Of a stretch of DNA of 64,000 nucleotides, positions 11,934 through 21,440 are shown in pieces; positions within the stretch are counted from its first letter, which is position 1; the number at the start of each line of letters is the position of its first letter. Source of the stretch: JAPKZH01 sp963715635 (GTDB lineage Bacteria > Acidobacteriota > Aminicenantia > Aminicenantales > UBA4085); NCBI GenBank assembly GCA_963715635.1, contig OY970261.1, positions 3,348,001-3,412,000 of the forward strand, read 5' to 3'. The notes beneath the pieces were generated by a model that saw only the letters and a program-made list of their open reading frames with translations, made no database searches and was not told the origin of the DNA. The translations under genes and the position numbers were made by a program.

Positions 11934-14348
11934 TTATTTCGCGACCTGGACCTCATAGAGCGAGATGCTTAGAGGCGGAAGCGACAGCCTGCTCCCGAAC
12001 GCCGCATTATTTGTTTCCTGGATCTTCACGGCCGGCTCTTTTCCGGGCTCGTTGTAGGCCATCTCATTGCTGCCGGTGATCAAATACAGCTTGGCCGATT
12101 TGGGGATGCCGATTCCTTTGAAGGCGATGGGCAGCGACTGGACCGTCTTTGTTGGATTGACGATGGCAACGGTCAGGACTTTCTTGCCCTCCTTCCAGGC
12201 GGCCGCCACATCCAGCGGCTCGGGAGCGCCGCTCACCTGGACGGGAATTGTCCCGTAATGCGCGCGGTAGAGCTTCAGCACCAATCCCGTCGTGTCGAAC
12301 TCGGCGGCAGTCTTTGTCGTTTTGATGGCGCCGATGACGTTGACCGTCTGGGCATAATTGGCCATATAGATGATATCGCTCTGCCGAAAATATTCATGCA
12401 GGCCCTCGGCGACCCCCAGCGCATCCTTCAGGAAATAGCGCACTCCGATCTCGCCGTAAAGGTCGGGGCCGTACCAATAGTTCCATTCATCGAGGGCGAT
12501 GAGAATATCTTTGCCTTTGAGAGCGGGGATCGTTTTCCGGTAGTTGCGGTGGGCCTGGGCGATTCTCCGCACTTCCCTCGGGATCTGCGAAACGTGGCTC
12601 AGCAGGCCGGGCATCTCGCCGCAATAAAAATGCTCGCTCATGTAGCTCATGAATTCCGCACAATTCGCCAGCATGCCTTCGCTCCAGGTCCCGACCGAGC
12701 CGACGGCGACAAGCTTGATGGCCGGGTCCTTGGCCCGCATCGCCTGGGCGAAACGGTTATGCTTTTTCTCATAGTCATTGAGCGGCATGTGTCCGAGCTG
12801 CCAGTTGCCGTACATTTCGTTTCCGATCGACCAGAACCTGACGCCCCAGGGCTGCGGATGGCCGTTTTGGGCGCGCCATTTGCCCATGGGTGTGTCCGCG
12901 GCGCCGTTGGTATACTCGACCTCATCGGCCGCCAGCGTATCGCTCCCCTGTCCGCTGTTGACGCTGATATACGGATCGGTGCCGAGTAATCGGCAAAGGT
13001 TCAAATATTCGTGGATACCGACGTCCATGTGCTCAACGCCCTGCCAGGCAGGATTTTTGCGCGGCGGGCGGCGGTCGGGATCACCGATGCCGTCCTTCCA
13101 GTTATACCCGCTGACGAAATTCCCGCCCGGCCAGCGATAAACGGGCGCATCGAGCTCCTTGAGGAGCTTGAGCACCTCGGGACGGAAGCCGTCGATATTG
13201 TCGGCCGGCATGATCGAGACCGTGCCTATGCGGAACGCCTCGTTGCCCACGCTGACGATTTCCAACCGGGCATTCTCGGTCGTCCCATCCGCCCTAAAAG
13301 AGAGACGGATCGTCCGATAGTTCGCGCCCGGCTCTGAGATGGCGATAGCCTGGCGGTCGCCGGCCCCGGGGCCCCAGACAAGGCTGGCCTGGATGGGCAA
13401 AGCCCCGGGATCTGCAGCCAGCACAATCCGGCCCAGGTAGCTTTTACCCTTGATGACAGCCAGGTTGTCCTGATAGATGCCGCCCGCTTCACCGTTCCCC
13501 TTTAAACGGATTTCCGGCGCATGAACGCCGACATAGGGAAGGATGGGGTTCATCCGGACATTGCGGGGCTCACCAATGATCGTCCACGGCGATTCTTTTC
13601 CTCCGACCGGGTAGTAAAATTTGCGGTCTTCGAGCATCTCAGCCCAGATGCCCTGGTAGATGCAGCGGCCGAGGTGTTCGATAAACTGGCCGTAGATATA
13701 TTTAGAGATCGGCGCCAGCGTCTTTGTCGCGTCGATCGCAGCCTCGGGTTTGAGCTGCCTTGAAGAGAGAAGCTCGAGCTGGACGTCGTCATACCAGGCC
13801 GTGCCTGTCGCCCGTCCCCAGCCCCCGAATAGGCAGTTGACCGATACCGCATCCGTGGCCTCGGAGTCGAAGAGGACCTCGACGCGCGTCCAGTCTTGGG
13901 TGCCGCTCACGGCGTTGGTCATGATGTCGATGCCATGGAGGTTGATCAGCGCCCCCTTACTCGTCCCTGGCTTGAGGTCGCGGGTCTTGATCCAGCCGCT
14001 CAGCCGATACTTGGCGAACGGCTGGACGGGAACGAGGACCTGGAACGATGCATCCGCGCCGTCGGCCGAAGAGATCCTGATGCTGCGCTTTCCGGTGTGC
14101 GCCGCCGTTTCGTCAACGGCGAATTCGGCCCTGGCCTGCCAGTTGACCGTCCGCCAGCCTTTGGGCATGTTCCCATCCACATCCTCGAACGACGGATTGG
14201 CGATAGGATTTTTTACCGATATACCGAATCCGGAAGACCGCTTTTCTTGCATAGAAAAAGCGTATCCAACGAGAGCGACAATGACAATTAAAAGAACGGT
14301 AAGACCTTTGAGAACAGGCTTATGATAATTTTTCCCCGTATTTTTCAT
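11934..14348 (-). CDS. Exported GH51 alpha-L-arabinofuranosidase with N-terminal CBM
   Basis: The product is 804 residues from the ATG at 14348, chosen because GAGGAGGTGCC lies directly upstream. A membrane anchor or signal segment occupies residues 10-30. A CBM4/9-like jelly-roll domain follows (about 45-200), then the GH51 TIM barrel and the C-terminal beta-domain. The acid/base Glu is in WSIGNEMYG and the nucleophile Glu in IALDEWNYWYG. The enzyme removes alpha-L-arabinofuranosyl branches and would act before or alongside the flanking GH127 enzymes. It lies between the two GH127 genes on the same strand. Confidence 0.9.
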   Translation of the reverse strand: MKNTGKNYHKPVLKGLTVLLIVIVALVGYAFSMQEKRSSGFGISVKNPIANPSFEDVDGNMPKGWRTVNWQARAEFAVDETAAHTGKRSIRISSADGADASFQVLVPVQPFAKYRLSGWIKTRDLKPGTSKGALINLHGIDIMTNAVSGTQDWTRVEVLFDSEATDAVSVNCLFGGWGRATGTAWYDDVQLELLSSRQLKPEAAIDATKTLAPISKYIYGQFIEHLGRCIYQGIWAEMLEDRKFYYPVGGKESPWTIIGEPRNVRMNPILPYVGVHAPEIRLKGNGEAGGIYQDNLAVIKGKSYLGRIVLAADPGALPIQASLVWGPGAGDRQAIAISEPGANYRTIRLSFRADGTTENARLEIVSVGNEAFRIGTVSIMPADNIDGFRPEVLKLLKELDAPVYRWPGGNFVSGYNWKDGIGDPDRRPPRKNPAWQGVEHMDVGIHEYLNLCRLLGTDPYISVNSGQGSDTLAADEVEYTNGAADTPMGKWRAQNGHPQPWGVRFWSIGNEMYGNWQLGHMPLNDYEKKHNRFAQAMRAKDPAIKLVAVGSVGTWSEGMLANCAEFMSYMSEHFYCGEMPGLLSHVSQIPREVRRIAQAHRNYRKTIPALKGKDILIALDEWNYWYGPDLYGEIGVRYFLKDALGVAEGLHEYFRQSDIIYMANYAQTVNVIGAIKTTKTAAEFDTTGLVLKLYRAHYGTIPVQVSGAPEPLDVAAAWKEGKKVLTVAIVNPTKTVQSLPIAFKGIGIPKSAKLYLITGSNEMAYNEPGKEPAVKIQETNNAAFGSRLSLPPLSISLYEVQVAK

Positions 14349-14640
14349 GGCACCTCCTCGAATCAAACCTTATATCTCAAAAATATTAGATTGCCACGCT
14401 TCGCTCGCAATGACAACCCCTTATTCTATCTCCAAAATTGGCGAGGGGCGGATGGAATAATGGGTGGCGCAGACCGGGGCGCCCCAACGCCCGGAACAAA
14501 AAAATTCGTGCGATGCGTTCGGCAGAGATATATGCTTTAGTACGCATAGCCAAGAAATGTAATATATTTCCCTAAATTTTTTTGTGAGGACGATGGGGCT
14601 GGTCGGCGACAGGACCCATTCTCCATCAGCCCGAGCCCTT
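14349..14640. other. Intergenic region between GH51 and GH127 genes
   Basis: No gene is seen. It holds a CGCTTCGCTCGCAATGACA-type stretch near 14397-14416, which resembles dispersed palindromic elements of other bacterial genomes. A weak inverted repeat (GGGCTGGT... with ATCAGCCC) lies just past the stop of the upstream GH127 gene. Confidence 0.4.
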
Positions 14641-17046
14641 TTACTTTACTTTCCACTCGTGGATGCCTGCCGAAAATTTCTCCGGCAGCCGGATCTCCAA
14701 GCGCAAAGCGGAGGTCTGGACCGGCGCAAATCGGACGGCGTTGTATTTGTCTTTGGCCACCCCATAAGAATTGAGGTTTTTTACCTGGACCCACTTTTTC
14801 CCCGCTCTATAGAGCGCCCTCCAGGAGGCGGGCACGCGGCACTCGCCCTGGCCGGTATCGTCAAACCAGTATACGGAGACTTCTGAGACGTGCGCCGGTT
14901 TCTTGAAATCATACTGGACCCATTCGAGCGTCCCCTTTTTTGGCCACCAGTGGAAATATTCGACGGAATGGTCGTTGGAATTTTCGGGCTCGAACTGGTC
15001 GTTGATCGATGCCAGGCCTTTTCCCCCGGAGGCGCTGGCTTTAGCCGTGGAGGCAAGGCTCGGTTCGGGAACGGGACGGGCCAACTTCGGCTCACGCGGC
15101 AGCCAGACCGCCATCTCGCCTTTGCCCCGGTGGGCCCAGGCATAGTACGGAACGAGCATCAGCTTCTGTTTTTCGCTGACGAGCTTGCCGCCTTTGTATT
15201 TATAGGCCGTCGCTTCACCGTTGATGACCATGACGCCGCTCAAAAGATCGCTGCGCATTTCGGCCGTCAAGGAAGCTTTTGTATCGAGGGCGAGGTTGCT
15301 GACGCGGCCGTTGTTATCCGGCCATTCTGCGCAATAGACGATCGGGCCGCGCTCGATCGCGACGCGGCCGACGTCCTCCTTGACGTTACGATTCGCCGTC
15401 ACGCGATGGATCGGCATGGGCAGGCTAATTTCCACGGTGTCGCCTTTGTTCCAGGTACGAACGATCGGCAGATAGCCTTTTTCGATATTCAAGGGCACCA
15501 CGTCTCCGTTGACCTTGACCACGGACTTTTTCTCGGCCCCATCCTCGTAGCGGTATAAATCGCTCGGTAGAGGATTGCTTTGTGCCCATTCTGGAATACG
15601 AATATATAAAGTGAATGGACCGGCCTTTTCCGGCGCGACCCGGATTTTGATGTCGCCCTGCCACGGATAATCCGTCGTCTGATCAAGCATGACCTTGCCG
15701 CCTCCGGTGTTCAGGTCGGCCGTCCCTTGCCCATAAAGATTCACATAGATGTTGTCGCCCGACACACCATAGGCGAATCCGCCCAGCTCGGCGATGAACC
15801 GGGCAATGTTGGGCGGGCAGCAGGCGCAGGTGAACCAGGTGCTGCGCTCGTGCTGGCCGAACGAGGCCAGGGGGTTGGGGTAGAAATATTTGTCACCAGT
15901 CAGGCCCGCTCCCGAAAGGAAGGCGTTGTAGGCGGCGCGCTCAAAGAGGTCCATATATTTTGCGTCGCCATAATAAAGGAACATCCGGTAATTCCACAGG
16001 GCATAGGCGATCGTGGCGCAGGTCTCTGCATAGCCGCTTGCGTTGGGCAGATCGTAGGCCGGGCCGAATCCTTCGATACCCCCCGCGGCCCCGATGCCGC
16101 CCGACAGGTAGAGTTTCCTGGAAACGATGTCCTCCCAGATTTTATCGAGGGCGGCCATGTAGCGCCGATCTCCCGTCAGCGCCGCCACGTCGGTCACGCC
16201 CGAATAGAGATAGGCCGCCCGCACGGCGTGGCCCACGGCCTCGGTCTGCTCCACGACCGGGATATGGTCCTGGGCGTAATCGCCGTAGAGTTCGTGGCCG
16301 GCCGCGTTCCCGCGCTGGTCAATGAAGAATTTGGCCAGGTTCAAATATTTAATTTTTCCGGTGGTCCGGAAGAGCTTGACCAGGCCGATCTCGATCTCCT
16401 CGTGTCCGGGGACTAATTTGAGCTGGTTCTTGCCCGGCCCGAAGGTCTTGTCAACAAAGTCGGCGCTCTTCAGGGCTGCGTCGAGAAGCGATCTTTTGCC
16501 TGTCGCCTGGTAGTGGGCGACGGCAGCTTCGTAAAGGTGTCCTAAGTTGTACAGTTCATGGCTGTCCTTGAGGTTGACCCAGCGCTCCTTGCCCGACATT
16601 TGCAACGTGTTCTTGGGGTCGATCGTCCGGGCGGTGTAGAGGTAGCCGTCGGGCTCCTGGGCCTTGGCGATTTTCCCAACTAGCTCGTCGACCTTCTTGT
16701 CCAGTTCTGGATCCGGGTGCAGGACCAAAGAATAGGACGCGGCCTCGATGACTTTATAAACATCGGAGTCGTCGAAGGCATAACGGGTGCAGAATTTACC
16801 CTGCGCCGTTCCGCCTGCGATCTCGAAGTTCTTGATGCGCCCCGTATCCTCGCACTCCTGGATGTTATGGGGGATCGTCACAGTGCGGTCGATCTCCTGG
16901 CGCTGGGCCCAAAAGCCTCCCGTAAACTTCACATCGGTTAGAGGCACGGCTTTTATGGAATAGTCCGATTTTGGCTTCTGGGCGCAGCTCGCGCCAAAGG
17001 CCAGCAGCGCAATAACAACAAGGAAAAGCCAACTCAATTTTTTCAT
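14641..17046 (-). CDS. Exported GH127 enzyme with C-terminal discoidin-like domain
   Basis: The product is about 801 residues from the ATG at 17046, which has GGAGGAGGG upstream. The hydrophobic leader ends in GASCAQ and could be a weak lipoprotein site. The GH127 domain carries the same signature as its neighbour (AETCATIAYALW and ACCPPNIARF). It is followed by about 150 residues matching an F5/8 type C (discoidin-like) fold, with 'EYFHWWPKKGTLEWVQYDF' and 'SVYWFDDTGQG'. That domain may bind carbohydrate. It is the first gene of the minus-strand arabinofuranosidase set. Confidence 0.9.
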   Translation of the reverse strand: MKKLSWLFLVVIALLAFGASCAQKPKSDYSIKAVPLTDVKFTGGFWAQRQEIDRTVTIPHNIQECEDTGRIKNFEIAGGTAQGKFCTRYAFDDSDVYKVIEAASYSLVLHPDPELDKKVDELVGKIAKAQEPDGYLYTARTIDPKNTLQMSGKERWVNLKDSHELYNLGHLYEAAVAHYQATGKRSLLDAALKSADFVDKTFGPGKNQLKLVPGHEEIEIGLVKLFRTTGKIKYLNLAKFFIDQRGNAAGHELYGDYAQDHIPVVEQTEAVGHAVRAAYLYSGVTDVAALTGDRRYMAALDKIWEDIVSRKLYLSGGIGAAGGIEGFGPAYDLPNASGYAETCATIAYALWNYRMFLYYGDAKYMDLFERAAYNAFLSGAGLTGDKYFYPNPLASFGQHERSTWFTCACCPPNIARFIAELGGFAYGVSGDNIYVNLYGQGTADLNTGGGKVMLDQTTDYPWQGDIKIRVAPEKAGPFTLYIRIPEWAQSNPLPSDLYRYEDGAEKKSVVKVNGDVVPLNIEKGYLPIVRTWNKGDTVEISLPMPIHRVTANRNVKEDVGRVAIERGPIVYCAEWPDNNGRVSNLALDTKASLTAEMRSDLLSGVMVINGEATAYKYKGGKLVSEKQKLMLVPYYAWAHRGKGEMAVWLPREPKLARPVPEPSLASTAKASASGGKGLASINDQFEPENSNDHSVEYFHWWPKKGTLEWVQYDFKKPAHVSEVSVYWFDDTGQGECRVPASWRALYRAGKKWVQVKNLNSYGVAKDKYNAVRFAPVQTSALRLEIRLPEKFSAGIHEWKVK

Positions 17047-17335
17047 TTTTGTCCCTCCTCCTTTCAATGCCACCCTCAAGATAGTCCAATCGAGAATCTC
17101 TTCCATCTCATGTGGGTGAATTCAAGAGTCCCTGTTTCATTATCCGCACAAAAGAGAAGTGTGCCTAATATATTACAATCTGCCAAAAATGAAAATATGC
17201 ACTTCTCCTCAGGTGTTCAGCCAGGAGTCCAACTCGCCCTCGCCTGGAGATCAGACTTATGCCGCTCTCTCTTTTTTTTAAAGATTTTTATAAGTCTTCC
17301 GAAGACAGGACCAAGCTCAATCCCGTTTCTGAAGC

Positions 17336-17364
17336 TTGACATCCGCCCGGCTGCAAAATAATAT
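17336..17364 (+). promoter_or_regulatory. Sigma70-type promoter for the 17392 gene
   Basis: TTGACA at 17336-17341 and TAATAT at 17359-17364 are spaced by 17 bases, 28 bases upstream of the ATG. An AAGGATCC ribosome binding site follows. It likely drives 17392 and the GH36-like gene. Confidence 0.6.
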
Positions 17365-17391
17365 ACGAGTGCATTTTGACGGGAAGGATCC

Positions 17392-17946
17392 ATGAAAAAA
17401 TACAATTGCCATAAAATTTTTGTGTGTGTCCTTTTGATATTATTTATAGGCTGTGCCGTTTCCCTCAGGGCGCAGACGGAATTCAAGGGCCGGCTTTTAA
17501 CAGGCATAGGTCCCGCAAGCAACGTCCGGATAAAAATAGAAAGTTTCTCGACTCCGGACGAAATCCGCCAATTGCGGCAGGCCTTGGCTAGCGGCGGCGA
17601 GGACGGATTTTTTGTCGCTTTCCGCCAATTAAACAAGGCCTCCCTGCGTTTTTTTGGAGGCCCCGGCCTGAATATCGGCCTCCATGCCGCCTATGAAATT
17701 CCTACAGATAATGGATACAAGATCTTTCTCTATGGCAAAAGCCAGGCCGTTGAGCCAGGGTCCAGCCTAAGGGGCGGCCAAGGATTCTTCTTCCTGGTTG
17801 TTGTGCTGGATCTGGACAAGAATTACAAAGGCGAAGGGAGAATCTACGAAACTGCCAGAATCCGCTTCACCGATCAGGGTGTCATGGAGATGGAGTCTTC
17901 TGTAACCGTGCCCAAAATGCTTGTCAGCATCAGCCCGGTGAAATAA
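17392..17946 (+). CDS. Secreted protein of unknown function
   Basis: The 184-residue protein has a Sec signal peptide (about 27 residues, ending SLRAQ). The mature part has an acidic helix with 'TPDEIRQLRQAL' and a beta-rich remainder. No catalytic motif or family is recognised. The gene is 32 bases upstream of the GH36-like gene on the same strand and probably cotranscribed. Confidence 0.65.
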   Translation: MKKYNCHKIFVCVLLILFIGCAVSLRAQTEFKGRLLTGIGPASNVRIKIESFSTPDEIRQLRQALASGGEDGFFVAFRQLNKASLRFFGGPGLNIGLHAAYEIPTDNGYKIFLYGKSQAVEPGSSLRGGQGFFFLVVVLDLDKNYKGEGRIYETARIRFTDQGVMEMESSVTVPKMLVSISPVK

Positions 17947-17978
17947 CTCGAATTTTTTATCTATTGCGGAAGACGGTG

Positions 17979-20105
17979 ATGAAATCACGCAACATTTTTC
18001 GCGCCTGCGGGGCGCTGTTGATCGCGGCGGGCATAATCCTGGCTGCCCTGAAAGGACCGTTCCCAACGGATCCTGCCCCAAACGCCCCGGCCCACATTGA
18101 AGTAACGGACGGAAAGATCCGGGTCACCTACGCCGGCCGGCTCATTTTCGAAGGAGCCGTCCAAGCGGAAGCCAAAGCGCTTCAGCAGCGTTCGCAAGCC
18201 TACACGACCGGCGATAAGGTCGAGCAGATGCTTCTTCTTTTCAACCAGGGCAGTCAGACGCCTGTCAAGCTTGCCGGGGCCATTCACGCCAGCGAAGAGG
18301 CGTTCCCCTGCGAATCGGACCGGCGCGACAGGCGCGGCGCGGGCCCGCTCATCGTCCGCCACGTCTCGGGTCTGAGCCGCAGCCTGCTCAACCGCGCCGT
18401 CTATGACCGTAAGCATGATTGGGTGCTGTCCGTGGATGGAAATTCAAAGGTGACGGTTTTGCCCGTCGAATCGTCCGCCCAAAGCAACACCTTCGCCCTC
18501 GCCGCCGAAGGGAACGAGATCGTCCTCCGCTTTCGTCCCCGTTTCTACCAGAAGCACCGCGGCCTCGCCTATTTCGAGCCCTGGACTTACAAACCATGGC
18601 CAAGCTCCGTGGCCGGCTGGATTTCCTGGTTCGCCTTCTTCGACAGGGTCACGGAGAAAGACATGATGGAGACGGCCAACGTCTTCTCTGAAACGCTCCG
18701 GCCGTACGGTTACGAATATTTCCAGATGGACGACGGCTATCAGCGCGCGGCCGGCGCTCCCGAATTCTGGCTGACTCCCAACGAAAAATTTCCGCGCGGC
18801 CTTGAATTCCTCGCCCGCTATATCAAAAGCAAAGGCTTGATCCCCGGCATCTGGATGGGCGTCCAGATCTCTCGGGAGGATTTCGTCCGGAAGCACCCCG
18901 ATTGGTTCGTCCGCGACGGCCAGGGGAACCCCGTCCGCGGGAACTGGATAAGCTTCCCCTTGGACGCGTCGAACCCGGAAGCGCTCCAAAATGTCGTCCG
19001 GCCGCTCTTCCAGGGATTCCGCAGCCAGGGTTGGGAGTATTTCAAGGTGGACGGCCTTCGCCATTTGCGCTACGAAGGGTACAACGCGAACAAGGATTAT
19101 TTCGACAGGAAAAAGATCGATCGCGTCAACGCTTACCGCCGCTATGTGAAAGCCGTGAGGGATTCGATCGGCCGGGATCATTTCATGCTCGGCTGCTGGG
19201 GGATCCGGCCGGAATTGACGGGCCTCATTGACGGCTGCCGGATCGGCGACGACGGCTTCGCCTACGCCGGCCTCGCCCAGTATAATTCTTTCAACAATAT
19301 CGTCTGGCGGAACGACCCGGACCACATCGAGCTCAACGAGGACGCCTACCGCTCGACCCTGGTGACGACGCTCACGGGCTCGCTGCTCATGCTCACCGAT
19401 AAACCCGCCGTGTATCGAACTGCCGCCATCGAGCCAGCCAAGCGCGCCGCCCCCGTCCTCTTCACGCTGCCCGGCCAGGTCTTCGATGTCGACCCTTCGC
19501 GCTCGCTAAATATTTGGCGCACCAACGTCGAGGTCAGCGGCTCGGGCCCGCGCGTCTTTGATGGCGGCTACACGCCGGCCTGCTTCCTGTACTTGCTGGA
19601 GATCGACCGGCCTTTCGAAAATTGGCTCGTGCTCGGACGGACGGGCGGCGATTTTGCAGAGATCCGGTTCGCCGACCTCGGCCTCGACCCGGACCGGGAG
19701 TACTTTGTCTTCGAGTTCTGGTCGAAGAAGCTTCTGGGCGGCTTCAACGGCTCGTTTGCGCCTGGCCCCCTCGACCCGAAATTCCGGTCCCAGGCTTTCT
19801 GCATTCGGGAACGCAAGCCTCATCCGCAACTCATCGCCACAAGCCGTCATGTTACATGCGGCGGCGTGGACCTTCTGGACGCGCGCTGGGATGGGACATC
19901 GCTTTCCGGCAGAAGCCGCGGCGTGAAAGGCGATCCCTACATCCTCTATATCACGGAACCGACGGGCTTCGCCTTCGATAAGCTCGATATCCAGGGCGCC
20001 AAACTCGAGAAAACCGAACGCAGCGGAGGCCTTCTTCGGCTGACGCTGATGCCCGGCGCGGACGCAGAGATCATTTGGTCGGCGAAATTCTCCAAACCCA
20101 TTTGA
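17979..20105 (+). CDS. Exported GH36-like alpha-galactosidase (melibiase family)
   Basis: The product is 708 residues from the ATG at 17979, which has GGAAG upstream; a TTG 15 bases earlier is less likely. A hydrophobic leader is followed by a beta-sandwich and a TIM barrel. Clan GH-D motifs are visible: FQMDDGYQR, KVDGLRHL (nucleophile Asp expected in the KxD) and the later GCRIGDDG containing the likely acid/base. The C-terminus is beta-rich. The enzyme probably releases alpha-galactosyl units. It sits beside the arabinofuranosidase set on the opposite strand. Confidence 0.8.
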   Translation: MKSRNIFRACGALLIAAGIILAALKGPFPTDPAPNAPAHIEVTDGKIRVTYAGRLIFEGAVQAEAKALQQRSQAYTTGDKVEQMLLLFNQGSQTPVKLAGAIHASEEAFPCESDRRDRRGAGPLIVRHVSGLSRSLLNRAVYDRKHDWVLSVDGNSKVTVLPVESSAQSNTFALAAEGNEIVLRFRPRFYQKHRGLAYFEPWTYKPWPSSVAGWISWFAFFDRVTEKDMMETANVFSETLRPYGYEYFQMDDGYQRAAGAPEFWLTPNEKFPRGLEFLARYIKSKGLIPGIWMGVQISREDFVRKHPDWFVRDGQGNPVRGNWISFPLDASNPEALQNVVRPLFQGFRSQGWEYFKVDGLRHLRYEGYNANKDYFDRKKIDRVNAYRRYVKAVRDSIGRDHFMLGCWGIRPELTGLIDGCRIGDDGFAYAGLAQYNSFNNIVWRNDPDHIELNEDAYRSTLVTTLTGSLLMLTDKPAVYRTAAIEPAKRAAPVLFTLPGQVFDVDPSRSLNIWRTNVEVSGSGPRVFDGGYTPACFLYLLEIDRPFENWLVLGRTGGDFAEIRFADLGLDPDREYFVFEFWSKKLLGGFNGSFAPGPLDPKFRSQAFCIRERKPHPQLIATSRHVTCGGVDLLDARWDGTSLSGRSRGVKGDPYILYITEPTGFAFDKLDIQGAKLEKTERSGGLLRLTLMPGADAEIIWSAKFSKPI

Positions 20106-20192
20106 TCTGAAGCGGGTCTCATAGAATATAATTGAATTCCGCTCTATTTTGTGAAATAAAGACATATCCGGAGCCGGACTAGAGGTGAGATC

Positions 20193-21344
20193 ATGAAGGC
20201 AAGAGTTTTCCTGCGCTTTTTCATCATTCTTATAAAAATCTTCACCATCGGCATATCGCTGCTGATGATTCCCATCATTCTCCTCGTTTCTGTTTTATTG
20301 CCCTGGAAAGGAATCACCACCCTTTTTCTATTTATCCTGCCCTTGACGCTTTTCATTTTATGGCTGGTCAGACGAATGGCCTGCAGAAAACTCGACAGAA
20401 AGACATCCCTGGTCTCGTTCTATGCCGTGTTCATCGCCAGTGCGATATTCTGGCTCGTTTTCCTCGGCATTTCGGCCAATATATACCTCCAGAGGATTCC
20501 CCTGAAGAAAATGGCGTGGGGCATGAGCGCCATGGTCAATGATATGGCGAGGATCAAATATCAAGAGCCCGCCAGATTGTTTTTTGACAAGAATCCAAAA
20601 AGTCAGCTTTTTAAGGATTATCTTCGCTTCGGCGCATCCGCATTTTTCCCGTCCTTAAGAAACCCGAATGATATCAGGATCTTGAATTACCATGTCCGCA
20701 GCTACGATTTTCTCCCTGCGAGCTTGCTCTTTTTGGAGATCTTCATCTCTCAACAATATTATTTCAGGGCCAACACGCCAAGCCCCTGGATCATTGACTG
20801 CGGGAGTCACATCGGCTTGTCCATATTGTATTTCAAAGCTTTATATCCGCAGGCCAAGATATTGGGATTTGAGCCCGCTCCCGAAACCTACAAACTCTTG
20901 AAGGAGAACGTGGAACGCAATCACCTGAAAAACGTTATCCTGATGAAAAAGGCGGTTTCCAATCAAGAAGGAAAAATGAAATTTTACGGCGATTCGTCTT
21001 TGACCAGCAGCCTTCTTCCCGAGCGCGGTTCTCCAAACAGCATTGAGGTCAACGTCGTGAAATTGTCCACCTATATCGACCGCAACGTGGACTTCTTAAA
21101 AATCGATGTCGAAGGGGCCGAGGACCTCGTTTTGGACGACCTGGTGGCGTCCGGCAAATTGGGCATGGTCAGCCAGATGGTCATCGAATATCATCATCAC
21201 ATCAAAAAGGACGCGGATCGCCTCTCCCAATTTCTAAAAGTCCTTGAAGACCACAATTTCGGCTATCAAATCCAAGGCAGCTCGCAGCCGCCGTATCGAG
21301 GCATGGAGTTCGAAGACATCATGATCTATGCCTATCAAAAATAG
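20193..21344 (+). CDS. FkbM family methyltransferase with N-terminal membrane segments
   Basis: The 383-residue protein begins with three hydrophobic segments (about 8-35, 42-62 and 72-92). A class I SAM methyltransferase domain of the FkbM family follows from about residue 185. Motif I appears as WIIDCGSHIGLS, followed by AKILGFEPAPETY, and the FkbM signature as DFLKIDVEGAEDLVL. Family members O-methylate sugars or polyketide-like metabolites. A membrane-anchored version may act on a surface glycan or lipid. The GAGGTGA site fixes the start. Confidence 0.85.
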   Translation: MKARVFLRFFIILIKIFTIGISLLMIPIILLVSVLLPWKGITTLFLFILPLTLFILWLVRRMACRKLDRKTSLVSFYAVFIASAIFWLVFLGISANIYLQRIPLKKMAWGMSAMVNDMARIKYQEPARLFFDKNPKSQLFKDYLRFGASAFFPSLRNPNDIRILNYHVRSYDFLPASLLFLEIFISQQYYFRANTPSPWIIDCGSHIGLSILYFKALYPQAKILGFEPAPETYKLLKENVERNHLKNVILMKKAVSNQEGKMKFYGDSSLTSSLLPERGSPNSIEVNVVKLSTYIDRNVDFLKIDVEGAEDLVLDDLVASGKLGMVSQMVIEYHHHIKKDADRLSQFLKVLEDHNFGYQIQGSSQPPYRGMEFEDIMIYAYQK

Positions 21345-21440
21345 AATGGCCTTGGCCCGTCCCCAGACGAAGCGGACGAACCAGAAGAAGACAACGTCGC
21401 AGCGTTCGAAATTAGGTATCTCGAAGGCCTTGTTAAGGCT